Source: Nitrospira sp. (GTDB lineage: Bacteria > Nitrospirota > Nitrospiria > Nitrospirales > Nitrospiraceae). Taken from it: a DNA stretch of 64,000 nucleotides. Positions 7,615 through 15,795 of this stretch are shown in pieces. How positions within the stretch are numbered: the first letter of the stretch is position 1; each line of letters starts with the position of its first letter. The position numbers were made by a program, and so were the translations under genes. The notes under the pieces are model-generated. The model did not search any database. It had not been told where the DNA came from and worked only from the letters and a program-made list of their open reading frames with translations. The stretch lies in contig CP092081.1 of assembly GCA_022226935.1 (NCBI GenBank), forward strand, positions 854,734 through 918,733, written 5' to 3'.

Positions 7615-8827
7615 GCAATTTCATTCCCTTTGAGATGACCACCACCCCGGAATCGGTGACTTTAAAGCGTTGACGATCCGCAGCCGGGTCGAACCCGATC
7701 ACGGTTTTGGGCGGAATCACGACATCCTTGTCGATGATGGCGCGACGGATGCGGGCATGTTCGCCGATGACGACGTTTTCCATCACGACCGACTCGCGCA
7801 CGTCGGCATGATCATGGACGCGTACGTGCGGCGACAGCACCGAGTTCTGCACGCGGCCGCCTGAAATGATGCAGCCCCCGCAGACGATCGAATCCAGGGC
7901 GACGCCCATCCGCCCGCCTTGAAAGTCCTGCGCGAAGACGAATTTGGCGGGTGGAAACTGTCCCTGATAGGTGCGGATGGGCCAATGCTGATCGTAGAGG
8001 TTGAACTGCGGATCGACCGACACCAGATCCATATTGGCTTCCCAGTAGGCATCCAGCGTGCCGATGTCCCGCCAATAGTTCACGGCTTTCTTGTTCTCGT
8101 CTTGAAATTTGAACGCGTAGACGCGGCATTCCTTGATCATGCGTGGAATAATGTTCTTGCCGAAATCGTGTTTGGTGCCTTCCTTGGCATCGCGGATCAG
8201 TTGCTCGCGTACCACATCCGTGCGGAAGAGATAGATGCCCATGGAGACGAAGGCCTGGGTCGGATCGCCGGGGATGTGCATCGGCTTGTCGGGCTTTTCG
8301 TCGAAGCTCAAAATGCGCCGGTCTTCATCCACCGCGATCACGCCGAACCGGTTGGCATCCGCAATCGGGGTTTCGATCGCGCCGACAATGGCATCAGCCT
8401 GTTTCTCGATCAGAAGGTTGTACATGTCGGCATAGTTCATTTTGTAGATGTGATCGCCGGCTAGCACGAGGAGAAACTCAGGATGATCGTTATCCATCAG
8501 GAAGAGGTTCTGGTACACCGCATCGGCGGTCCCGCGATACCACTCTTCGCTGATCCGCTGCTGCGGCGGGACCGATACGATGTATTCGCCGAGTTCGGGA
8601 TTGAGAATGTTCCATCCTGTCCGGATATGGCGGTCGAGAGAATGCGATTTGTATTGGATGAGCACGGCGATCTGGCGGAGCCCGGAGTTCAGGCAGTTGC
8701 TCAGCGTAAAATCGATGATGCGATATTTTCCGCCGAATGGGACCGCGGGTTTTGCGCGCTGGTCGGTGAGGGGATGGAGGCGTTCGCCTTTCCCGCCTGC
8801 CAGCACCATCGTGAAGATCTTAGCCAT
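7589..8827 (-). CDS. glgC: Glucose-1-phosphate adenylyltransferase (ADP-glucose pyrophosphorylase)
   Basis: It makes ADP-glucose and pyrophosphate from ATP and glucose-1-phosphate, the committed step of bacterial glycogen synthesis. The start at MAKIF gives 412 residues, the family's usual length. The nucleotide-binding loop AGGKGERLHPLT (10-21), PFGGKYRIIDF (30-40), EWYRGTADAV and the C-terminal left-handed-helix repeats (VVMENVVIGEHARIRRAIID) are all present. A longer frame upstream of this Met lacks similarity. It is the first gene of a tight operon with the split helicase; no other glycogen genes are in the window. Confidence 0.93.
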   Translation of the reverse strand: MAKIFTMVLAGGKGERLHPLTDQRAKPAVPFGGKYRIIDFTLSNCLNSGLRQIAVLIQYKSHSLDRHIRTGWNILNPELGEYIVSVPPQQRISEEWYRGTADAVYQNLFLMDNDHPEFLLVLAGDHIYKMNYADMYNLLIEKQADAIVGAIETPIADANRFGVIAVDEDRRILSFDEKPDKPMHIPGDPTQAFVSMGIYLFRTDVVREQLIRDAKEGTKHDFGKNIIPRMIKECRVYAFKFQDENKKAVNYWRDIGTLDAYWEANMDLVSVDPQFNLYDQHWPIRTYQGQFPPAKFVFAQDFQGGRMGVALDSIVCGGCIISGGRVQNSVLSPHVRVHDHADVRESVVMENVVIGEHARIRRAIIDKDVVIPPKTVIGFDPAADRQRFKVTDSGVVVISKGMKLHAAVDPSG

Positions 8828-8879
8828 AGACGTGCCGATTGTAGCAGGACGAAGGATGAATAGAAAGGACGCAGAATGA

Positions 8880-8908
8880 TTGACTTCAACTCCGACTCGG
8901 ATGATACT
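8880..8908 (+). promoter_or_regulatory. Candidate sigma-70 promoter for the coiled-coil/pot operon
   Basis: TTGACT and GATACT with a 17-nt spacer lie in the divergent gap between glgC and the next plus-strand gene, 53 nt before its ATG. Confidence 0.5.
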
Positions 8909-8961
8909 ACGATTCAACGTGCGTTCCCGACAGCGGGTCGGGCCGAAGAGAAGGAGCGGAC

Positions 8962-9240
8962 ATGAAGAAGCAGAATGCCCGTCCGGCGGTCATGAAACCA
9001 GCGATCGAGCCAGCCAATCCCATGATGGAAATGGTCTGGCGGCTGGAGCGATTGGAGCGACAAGTGCAGCGATTGTCCGAGCTCGTGCGCAATCACGCCG
9101 AAGATAACGATCGGCTCGTACGGATCGTGGCGGAAGACCGGGATGTGATCCGCCGCGAGCTGTTACGCAAACATGAACACCGGGTGCGCGTGCGGAAGCA
9201 TTTGCGCGACGTCAGTTCCAAAGTCGATTTGGAGCATTGA
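8962..9240 (+). CDS. Small coiled-coil protein of unknown function, 92 aa
   Basis: GAAGAGAAGGAGCGGAC precedes the ATG and supplies a ribosome site. Residues 20-60 are a clear heptad-rich coiled coil (LERLERQVQRLSELVRNHAED), followed by a very basic stretch (RRELLRKHEHRVRVRKH). There is no signal peptide or membrane segment. Its stop overlaps a possible TTG start of the downstream ABC ATPase, so it is probably co-transcribed with the polyamine transporter. I do not recognise a family. Confidence 0.6.
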   Translation: MKKQNARPAVMKPAIEPANPMMEMVWRLERLERQVQRLSELVRNHAEDNDRLVRIVAEDRDVIRRELLRKHEHRVRVRKHLRDVSSKVDLEH

Positions 9241-9278
9241 TCCGAGACCGTCGACGCGGCGGTCTGACCCAGCCCTCG

Positions 9279-10415
9279 ATGGCCACCTTTTCCACTTCTC
9301 CTGTCATCGCCTCCGATCAATCGCTTTCGTCGGCATCCCCGACGATCGACATTCGCGCCATCGTGCGGAACCATGGCTCGGTGGCGGCGGTGGATCACGT
9401 CAGTTTTCAGGTCCGGCGTGGCGAATTTTTTTCCATTCTCGGGCCGAGCGGCGCCGGAAAAACCTCAGTCTTGCGTATCGTGGCCGGTTTTGAAGATCCG
9501 GATGCCGGAGACGTGCTGATCGACGGCCGATCGATGCTCGACGTCCCGCCGAATCGCCGTCCCGTCAACCTGGTGTTTCAGTCTTACGCACTCTTTCCCC
9601 ATCTGACCGTGTTTGAGAATGTCGCCTTCGGCCTCAAAATGCGGCGGGTTCCTACTGCGCTCATCGATGAGCAGGTCAGGCAAACCTTGACGATGGTCAA
9701 GCTGGTCGGCAAGGAAGGCCGGAAGCCCGCGCAATTGTCTGGCGGCGAGCAGCAGCGTGTGGCCTTGGCCCGGGCGTTGGTCAATAAGCCTGCTGTGGTT
9801 CTGCTCGATGAACCGCTCGCAGCCCTCGATCAACAACTGCGGCAAGCCATGCAGGTGGAATTGAAGTCGATTCAGGAACAGGCAGGACTGACCTGCGTGT
9901 GCGTCACGCACCATCAGGAGGAGGCGATGATGATGTCCGATCGCATCGCCGTCATGCACCAGGGACGCATGTGGCAGGTGGGAACCCCCCGCGAGGTGTA
10001 CGAGAACCCGCGCACGCTCTTCGTCTCGCGATTTCTCGGGGTATCGAATGAACTCCCGGGGCGAGTGGGCGAAGCGATGGAAGACGCGCATCTCTTGCAA
10101 CCCGCGGATGATCGGGTGCCGGCATTTCCGGTGCGCATGGGGTCCGGGGCGTCACCCGGTCGTTCAGTCACCTGGTCGATTCGGCCGGAACGACTCCGGA
10201 TGTCACGGGAACGACCAGTTAACTCAGACTCGATGCTGACTGGGGTGATCGAGAAGGTGCTCTTTGCCGGCAGCGAGACGAAGTATCTCATTCGAGTGGG
10301 CCACGAGACGCTGTGGGAAGCCAGGACGACCGGTGCTGTCCAGTTGCCTTACGCTCCGGGGGATCCGGTCTTTCTGCATTGGGCCTTGGGTGACGGGCGA
10401 GTGTTTTTTGAGTGA
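9279..10415 (+). CDS. potA: ABC transporter ATP-binding protein, spermidine/putrescine type
   Basis: The cytoplasmic ATPase of a polyamine (or related small-solute) importer. Counting from the chosen ATG (378 aa): Walker A GPSGAGKT at 55-62, Q-loop Q101, signature LSGGEQQR at 153-160, Walker B VVLLDE at 173-178, then the H-loop in CVTHHQEE. The C-terminal third resembles a TOBE regulatory domain (TWSIRPERLR). A TTG 42 bases earlier could also start it, overlapping the previous stop. It overlaps the permease gene by 4 bp. Substrate is inferred from gene order A-B-C-D and the binding protein. Confidence 0.9.
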   Translation: MATFSTSPVIASDQSLSSASPTIDIRAIVRNHGSVAAVDHVSFQVRRGEFFSILGPSGAGKTSVLRIVAGFEDPDAGDVLIDGRSMLDVPPNRRPVNLVFQSYALFPHLTVFENVAFGLKMRRVPTALIDEQVRQTLTMVKLVGKEGRKPAQLSGGEQQRVALARALVNKPAVVLLDEPLAALDQQLRQAMQVELKSIQEQAGLTCVCVTHHQEEAMMMSDRIAVMHQGRMWQVGTPREVYENPRTLFVSRFLGVSNELPGRVGEAMEDAHLLQPADDRVPAFPVRMGSGASPGRSVTWSIRPERLRMSRERPVNSDSMLTGVIEKVLFAGSETKYLIRVGHETLWEARTTGAVQLPYAPGDPVFLHWALGDGRVFFE

Positions 10416-11305
10416 CCATGCCGTCTGACGATGTCTCCCACACATCCGTCGCGCAAGACTCCTGCCGATCTTGCTGGCTCGCCGCTCCCGGTCTGCTGTG
10501 GTTAGCCCTGTTCTTTCTCGTTCCACTGGGGTTGGTGTTTACTATCAGTTTTGCCTCGCGTGGAACCTATGGCGGCATCGTCTGGGAGTTTACGTGGGCG
10601 AACTATGTTGATCTGCTGCATCCGCTCTACGGGAAAATCCTCGCTCAGTCCTTGTGGTACGCGACTCTGACGACGGCGATTTGTTTCCTGCTGGGATTTC
10701 CGTTGGCCTACGTGATTGCGCGCAGTCCGGCACGCTGGCAGCCGGTGTTGCTGCTCCTGGTCATGCTGCCGTTCTGGACCAACTTTCTGGTGCGGACCTA
10801 TGCGTGGATGATCCTGTTGCGGCATGACGGTTTGACCAACAATGTCCTGCTCGCCCTCGGACTCATCACGGAGCCGCTGGAATTGTTGTATACCCCCACA
10901 GCGGTGGTGATCGGATTGGTGTACGGGTACCTCCCATTCATGGTGTTGCCATTGTACGTCGCGGTGGAACGCCTGGATCCTGTGCTAGTCGAAGCGGCCT
11001 GGGATCTCTATGCGTCCCGCTGGGCGGTTTTGACGCGCGTGGTGATGCCGCTCACGATGCCGGGGATCGTGGGCGGCTGTATCTTGGTATTCATTCCGTC
11101 GATCGGCTCGTTCATCACGCCGGATCTCTTGGGCGGCGCGCGCAGCATGATGATTGGGAACTTGATTCAGCATGAATATCTGGTGGTGCGCGACTGGCCG
11201 CTCGGCTCGGCCGTCTCCTTTGTCCTGATGGCGATCGTGATGGCGGCGGTGGTCTTGTATTACCGCCAAGCCAGCCGGGGAGACGGGCCATTGGAGGGGC
11301 GGTGA
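10412..11305 (+). CDS. potB: ABC transporter permease, PotB/PotH type
   Basis: Inner-membrane channel subunit with about six hydrophobic segments. The first follows a short polar N-terminus (PGLLWLALFFLVPLGLVFTI). The cytoplasmic EAA loop reads EAAWDLYASRWAVLTRVVMPLTMPGI, the docking site for the ATPase. The GTG start overlaps the potA stop; an in-frame ATG lies two codons later. The next permease gene overlaps its stop by GTGA, so translation is coupled. Confidence 0.9.
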   Translation: MTMPSDDVSHTSVAQDSCRSCWLAAPGLLWLALFFLVPLGLVFTISFASRGTYGGIVWEFTWANYVDLLHPLYGKILAQSLWYATLTTAICFLLGFPLAYVIARSPARWQPVLLLLVMLPFWTNFLVRTYAWMILLRHDGLTNNVLLALGLITEPLELLYTPTAVVIGLVYGYLPFMVLPLYVAVERLDPVLVEAAWDLYASRWAVLTRVVMPLTMPGIVGGCILVFIPSIGSFITPDLLGGARSMMIGNLIQHEYLVVRDWPLGSAVSFVLMAIVMAAVVLYYRQASRGDGPLEGR

Positions 11306-12075
11306 AGCCGCGATCGATGGGCGTGAATGCCGTCAGTCTCCTGGCGATGCTCTTTCTTTATGGACCCATTATCGTGCTGGTGCTGTACTCCTTTAACGCG
11401 GCTCATCTCTCAATGACCTGGCGAGGGGCGACCCTGAAATGGTATGCGGCGCTTTGGCATGACGAGGCCTTGCTCGCTGCGACCGCGAACAGCTTACTCA
11501 TCGCCCTGGTGTCGACTATTGGCGCCACCAGTCTCGGAGGGCTGCTGGCGCTTGGGATGGAGCAGATGCCGCGTCGTCGGCAACAGATCCTTGAAGGAGG
11601 TCTGGTCCTCCCGTTGGTCATTCCCGAAGTGATGATGGGCGTGGCGCTGATGCTGTTGTTTGTGACGGTCCACATGCCGCTCGGCCTCACGACGGTCATC
11701 CTCGGGCACATTGTGTTCAATATCCCGCTCGTGACGATCATGATCCGCACGCGACTGCGGAAACTCGACCCGATGTTGCGCGAAGCGGCGGCCGATCTCG
11801 GCGCCGACGCCTGGCAGGTGTTCCGGTACGTGACCCTGCCCTTACTGCGGCCGGCGATCTGGGGAGCAGTTCTCGTCGCCTTCACGGTCTCGCTCGATGA
11901 TTTTTTGGTGACCTTCTTCACCGCAGGTCCCGGCGCAACCACCTTGCCGTTGAAAGTCTATTCGATGATCAAATCCGGCGTGACGCCTGAAATCAACGCG
12001 CTGTCCGCGTTGCTGCTGGGGGTTTCGATGATGGGTGTCGCCGGGTCACTGTATCTGCAACGTCGCGAGGTCTGA
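11302..12075 (+). CDS. potC: ABC transporter permease, PotC/PotI type
   Basis: Second channel subunit, 257 residues with about six membrane segments. The EAA loop is REAAADLGADAWQVFRYVTLP, and the characteristic SLDDFLVTFF segment of PotC-type permeases is present. It starts at GTG overlapping the potB stop, and potD starts at the base after its TGA, so the four genes form one transcription unit. Confidence 0.9.
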   Translation: MKPRSMGVNAVSLLAMLFLYGPIIVLVLYSFNAAHLSMTWRGATLKWYAALWHDEALLAATANSLLIALVSTIGATSLGGLLALGMEQMPRRRQQILEGGLVLPLVIPEVMMGVALMLLFVTVHMPLGLTTVILGHIVFNIPLVTIMIRTRLRKLDPMLREAAADLGADAWQVFRYVTLPLLRPAIWGAVLVAFTVSLDDFLVTFFTAGPGATTLPLKVYSMIKSGVTPEINALSALLLGVSMMGVAGSLYLQRREV

Positions 12076-13146
12076 GTGCGGTCAGCGATTCGCAAGATGA
12101 GCCTGTGGTGTCTCGGTTTGGTCTGGCTCGCCGGATGGCTCACGGCTTGCGGGCAATGGTCCGGCGAGGACCGGGCCGAGTCGAGGCCCGTGTTGCACTA
12201 CTTCACCTGGTCCGACTATGTGGGGCCGGAGATTATCCAAGAATTCGAGCGGCGCGAGCAGGTGAAGGTGGTGATCGATACCTTCAGCAGCAACGAGGAA
12301 CTGCTGGCGAAACTGCAGAGCGGCGCCACCGGATACGACGTGGCGGTCCCTTCGGATTTCATGGTGGCAATCATGATCCAGCAGGGCCTGCTCAGCGAAC
12401 TGGATCAGGCAGCCTTGTCCAACACCGCGCAGCTGGAGCCGCATTTGCAAACCTTGCCGTTCGATCCCGAGCGCCGCTATTCCGTTCCCTATCTCTGGGG
12501 CACCGTGGGGATCGGGTACGATTCCGCCGCCATTCCGACGCCCCCGGACAGTTGGTCGATCCTCTGGGATACGCGGTACAAGGGCCGCATCAGCATGTTG
12601 AACGACCAGCGCGAGGTGTTCGGGGCAGTCTTGCGGTCGATGGGGCAATCGATGAACAGCGCGGACCCGCAGGTGATTGAGTCGGCGAAAGAGCAGTTGT
12701 TGCGACAAAAGCCGCTGGTGAAGACCTATACGAGCGATCACTACGATCAGTTGCTCGCCTCCGGGGAGGTCCTCCTGGCGCATGGATGGGGAGGGCCGGT
12801 GGCTCGGGCCATGGCCGATCGGCCGTCTATTCGGTATGTCGTGCCGAAGGAAGGCGCCACCATTTGGGCCGATTGTCTCGTGGTGCTCCGAACTGCGCCG
12901 CAGAGGCAACTCGCGATGCGATTCATCAACTATTTGATGGAGCCGGCGGTGGCGGCCCGCACGTCGGAGCGACTGCGCTTTGCCTCTGCCTCTCGGCTGG
13001 CCCGAGAACTGGTGGATGCCGCGACGCGAGACAATCCAGCCGTTTATCCACCCCTCGATCAATTGGCACGGTTGGAGTGGATGCGCGATGTGGGCAAGGG
13101 AATCCGGCTGTACGATCGGGCGTGGACCGAGCTGAAGATGCAATGA
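12076..13146 (+). CDS. potD: Spermidine/putrescine-binding lipoprotein
   Basis: Substrate-binding subunit of the importer. It has a lipoprotein signal with lipobox LTAC (Cys25), so it is likely membrane-anchored. The mature part has the PotD pattern: HYFTWSDYVGPEIIQEFE, YDVAVPSDFMV, VPYLWGTVGIGYD, and a C-terminal LEWMRDVG. Length (356 aa) is typical. The gene begins at GTG directly after the potC stop. Which polyamine it binds cannot be told from the sequence alone. Confidence 0.9.
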   Translation: MRSAIRKMSLWCLGLVWLAGWLTACGQWSGEDRAESRPVLHYFTWSDYVGPEIIQEFERREQVKVVIDTFSSNEELLAKLQSGATGYDVAVPSDFMVAIMIQQGLLSELDQAALSNTAQLEPHLQTLPFDPERRYSVPYLWGTVGIGYDSAAIPTPPDSWSILWDTRYKGRISMLNDQREVFGAVLRSMGQSMNSADPQVIESAKEQLLRQKPLVKTYTSDHYDQLLASGEVLLAHGWGGPVARAMADRPSIRYVVPKEGATIWADCLVVLRTAPQRQLAMRFINYLMEPAVAARTSERLRFASASRLARELVDAATRDNPAVYPPLDQLARLEWMRDVGKGIRLYDRAWTELKMQ

Positions 13147-13165
13147 ATCGGGCAATGGTCAATGT

Positions 13166-13193
13166 TTGAAATGCCGGGAAGAATCAGTATAAT
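13166..13193 (+). promoter_or_regulatory. Sigma-70-like promoter of the efflux operon
   Basis: TTGAAA, a 16-nt spacer and a perfect TATAAT lie 20 bases after the potD stop. Transcription would start near 13200. This places the longest open frame's first ATG (13162) inside the promoter, so the outer-membrane factor must start further downstream. Confidence 0.6.
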
Positions 13194-13281
13194 GCGTGCC
13201 CTGTCCTCGGTTGATCGATATTCCCGCGCCATGTGTGACGACATGCCCCATTACAGAAGCGGTTTCCCTGGTTGTGTCCGC

Positions 13282-14601
13282 GTGCGGAATCAATCGCGCC
13301 GGATGTGGTGCCTGATGGGGTTGCTGGGTCTCATCCTATTCGGAAGCGGATGGGCGCAGGCAGCCGAATCAACCCCGGGGGCCGCCTTGATCCCGGCCGG
13401 TTCATTTGCTCCTCCGGTCGTCCGGCTGAATCTGTCCGAAGCAATGGCTCTTTTTCTCAGACAGAATTTGGACCTGCTCATTGCCAAGTACGGCATCGAA
13501 TCCAGCAAAGGACAACAGATTACGGCGCGCCTCTTTCCGAATCCGGTGGCGCAGATCGGCACCGTGGCCTCATTTACGCAAGGTAATACGTTGGCGAACA
13601 GCGGCGCCCTCACGATGCAGGTGCAGCAACTCTTTGAATTGGCCGGCAAACGCGGGTATCGCATCGAAAGCGCCGGCTTCGGCGTGCAGTCGGCGGAAGC
13701 GGACTTTGAAGATGCCATCCGGCAGCTCGGGTTTACCATCAAGGACGCCTACTACCGCGTGCTGGTCGCGCAGCGCAGACTGGCATTGGCAGAGGAAAAC
13801 CGGGATCGCTTCGCGCGCATCCTCGACGTCAATACGATTCGCTTTAAGAAGGGGTACATTGCCGAGGTCGATCTGATCCGTATCCGGCTTCAGGTCGTCG
13901 ACTTCCAATCCCAGGTCATCGAATCGATTCAGGAAGGCGAATCGGCGCGAGCCGACCTGCGCCAGCTGCTTCGTCTCTCCCCGGCCTCCAAGCTGGAACT
14001 GACCACGGAGATGGACTACCGTCGGGTCGATCCGGACATGGGCAAACTGCGCTCGGTGGCCTTGGATGTGCGTCCCGATATCAAAAGCAGGCGGGCGCTC
14101 GTGGCGCAGCGTGAAGCGGATTTGAAACTGGCCAAGGCATTCCGGGTCCCGGATGTGACCATCGGCGCCGGGTATTCCATACAAGGACCGCGCGGACCTG
14201 ACAACCCCCAGATGGGCATTCTGAATCTTGGTGTGCCGTTGCCGCTCTTCAATCGCAATCAAGGTGGGATCGTTCAGGCCGAAGTCGGCGTGCAGTCGGC
14301 TCAGGCGGAATTGGATCGCACGGTCAATCAGGTGGAGAACCAGGTGGATGTGGCCTATCACAACCTCCTGCAGAGCCGACGGTTGGTCGAGGCGTATCTG
14401 GCGGGCGTCTTGGAAGATGCCCGTTCGACCTTTACCATCGTGGAGCGCGCGTATGAACGCGGAGGCGCCACGATTCTGGATCTCCTCGACGCTGCGCGCA
14501 CGTCCCGTACGATCCAACAGAATTTCATCGAAGCGCTGTTTTCCTATCAGCGGAATCTGTTTCAACTGGAAAGTTCTGTGGGGCAGGAGATTACGTCATG
14601 A
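13282..14601 (+). CDS. TolC/CzcC-family outer-membrane efflux protein
   Basis: Outer-membrane channel of the tripartite pump encoded with the next two genes. I chose the GTG because it gives a 27-residue signal peptide (basic start, hydrophobic WCLMGLLGLILFG, cleavage after WAQA). ATGs at 13231 and 13243 are alternatives; 13162 lies in the promoter. The mature protein has the two OEP repeats of long helices and strands: LNLSEAMALFLRQNLDLLIAKYG, then DVRPDIKSRRALVAQREADL, with NLGVPLPLFNRNQGG, a hallmark of CzcC/CusC-like factors. Its stop overlaps the start of the adaptor gene (ATGA). Confidence 0.88.
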   Translation: MRNQSRRMWCLMGLLGLILFGSGWAQAAESTPGAALIPAGSFAPPVVRLNLSEAMALFLRQNLDLLIAKYGIESSKGQQITARLFPNPVAQIGTVASFTQGNTLANSGALTMQVQQLFELAGKRGYRIESAGFGVQSAEADFEDAIRQLGFTIKDAYYRVLVAQRRLALAEENRDRFARILDVNTIRFKKGYIAEVDLIRIRLQVVDFQSQVIESIQEGESARADLRQLLRLSPASKLELTTEMDYRRVDPDMGKLRSVALDVRPDIKSRRALVAQREADLKLAKAFRVPDVTIGAGYSIQGPRGPDNPQMGILNLGVPLPLFNRNQGGIVQAEVGVQSAQAELDRTVNQVENQVDVAYHNLLQSRRLVEAYLAGVLEDARSTFTIVERAYERGGATILDLLDAARTSRTIQQNFIEALFSYQRNLFQLESSVGQEITS

Positions 14602-15746
14602 CTTCCGGCGCAATCCCGGCCATCGCCTTGGCCGTTGTGCTGTTTTTCTCCGCGTGCAGTCAAAAACAAGACTCCACGCCTTCCCCTCCTTCCGCCTCTT
14701 CTGAACCAGTCGCTGCCCCTGCCGCTCAGCCGTCCGCCGGCCAAATTGAAACGGCAGTCGTGGACTTCAAACCGGTCCAGCCGGAATTGGTGCTCGTTGG
14801 CAAGATAGCCTATGGCGAAGACCGCTATTCGAAGATTTCCTCCCCCTTGCAGGGACGGGTGGTGGAAGTGCGCGCCAAATTGGGTGACCGGGTGGAGGCA
14901 GGGGCGACACTGTTGGTTATCGATAGTTCCGATATTACCGCGGCCTATTCGGAGTTCGTGAAAGAGGCATCCGAGCTGGAATACTCGACGCGGGCTCAGG
15001 AACTGGCCAAGGAGCTCTACGCCACGAAGGCGTTGGCGCTGAAAGACCTGAAGCAGGCCGAAAACGATTTGATCAAGGCGCGGGCCGAATTCAGGCGGGC
15101 CAAGGAGCGGTTGTTGTCCTTGCGCATTCCCGCGTCCGAGCTGGAAAAGCCGCTCGCGCAACAGCGGATCACCTCACGCTTTGAGATGAAGAGCCCCTTG
15201 ACGGGAACGGTGGTGGAGCGGGCCGTGACGCCGGGGCAGTCCGTCGGAGGTGATGTCGGGCAGGTGCTCTTCACGGTCGCCGATCTGGACCGCCTGCAGG
15301 TCGTGGCGGATGTCTACGAACGGGATCTGGCCCTGGTGAAGGTCAGTCAGGTGGGCCGCATCAATGTGGAGGCCTATCCGGGGACCGATTTTGCATCCGT
15401 AGTCGCGTCCATCGGCGACGTGGTCGATCCCAACACTCGCACCATCAAGGTGCGCGCCTGGGTCGACAACCGGGATCAGCGGCTCAAGCCGGAGATGTTC
15501 GCGCGGCTCAGATTGGATATCGGAGATGCCACGCCGTTTCTGACTATTCCCAAGGAAGCGGTGGTTGAGATCGACGGGAAACATTTCGTCTATGTCGTGG
15601 AAGGAACGGATCATTACCTGAAGCATGAAGTGACCGTGTCGAATGTGTCCAGCGGGCAAGTCCGCATTCTGGAAGGTTTGACATCGGGCCAGCGCATCGT
15701 GACCAAAGGGGCAGTCCTGGTGAAAGGGCAGGAGGTGAAAGGATGA
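14598..15746 (+). CDS. RND efflux periplasmic adaptor (CzcB-like lipoprotein)
   Basis: Membrane-fusion subunit linking the inner-membrane pump to the outer-membrane factor. Lipobox FSAC (Cys20) predicts a lipoprotein. A biotinyl-lipoyl-like half (SSPLQGRVVEVRAKLGDRVEAG), a helical hairpin (about 120-180), the second lipoyl half (SPLTGTVVERAVTPGQSVGGD), then a beta-barrel and a membrane-proximal domain are in the expected order. At 382 residues it lacks the long N-terminal metal-binding extension of classical CzcB. It overlaps the TolC-like gene by 4 bp. Confidence 0.88.
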   Translation: MTSGAIPAIALAVVLFFSACSQKQDSTPSPPSASSEPVAAPAAQPSAGQIETAVVDFKPVQPELVLVGKIAYGEDRYSKISSPLQGRVVEVRAKLGDRVEAGATLLVIDSSDITAAYSEFVKEASELEYSTRAQELAKELYATKALALKDLKQAENDLIKARAEFRRAKERLLSLRIPASELEKPLAQQRITSRFEMKSPLTGTVVERAVTPGQSVGGDVGQVLFTVADLDRLQVVADVYERDLALVKVSQVGRINVEAYPGTDFASVVASIGDVVDPNTRTIKVRAWVDNRDQRLKPEMFARLRLDIGDATPFLTIPKEAVVEIDGKHFVYVVEGTDHYLKHEVTVSNVSSGQVRILEGLTSGQRIVTKGAVLVKGQEVKG

Positions 15747-15795
15747 TCAGGCCGATGATCATGCGCCGCCGTCGGCAAAGGCGTCTCGAAGCAGC

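Noticed and set aside
12082-13155. 357-aa open frame on the minus strand
   Set aside because: Antisense to potD, which has a lipobox and family motifs.
13570-14565. 331-aa open frame on the minus strand
   Set aside because: Antisense to the TolC-like gene.
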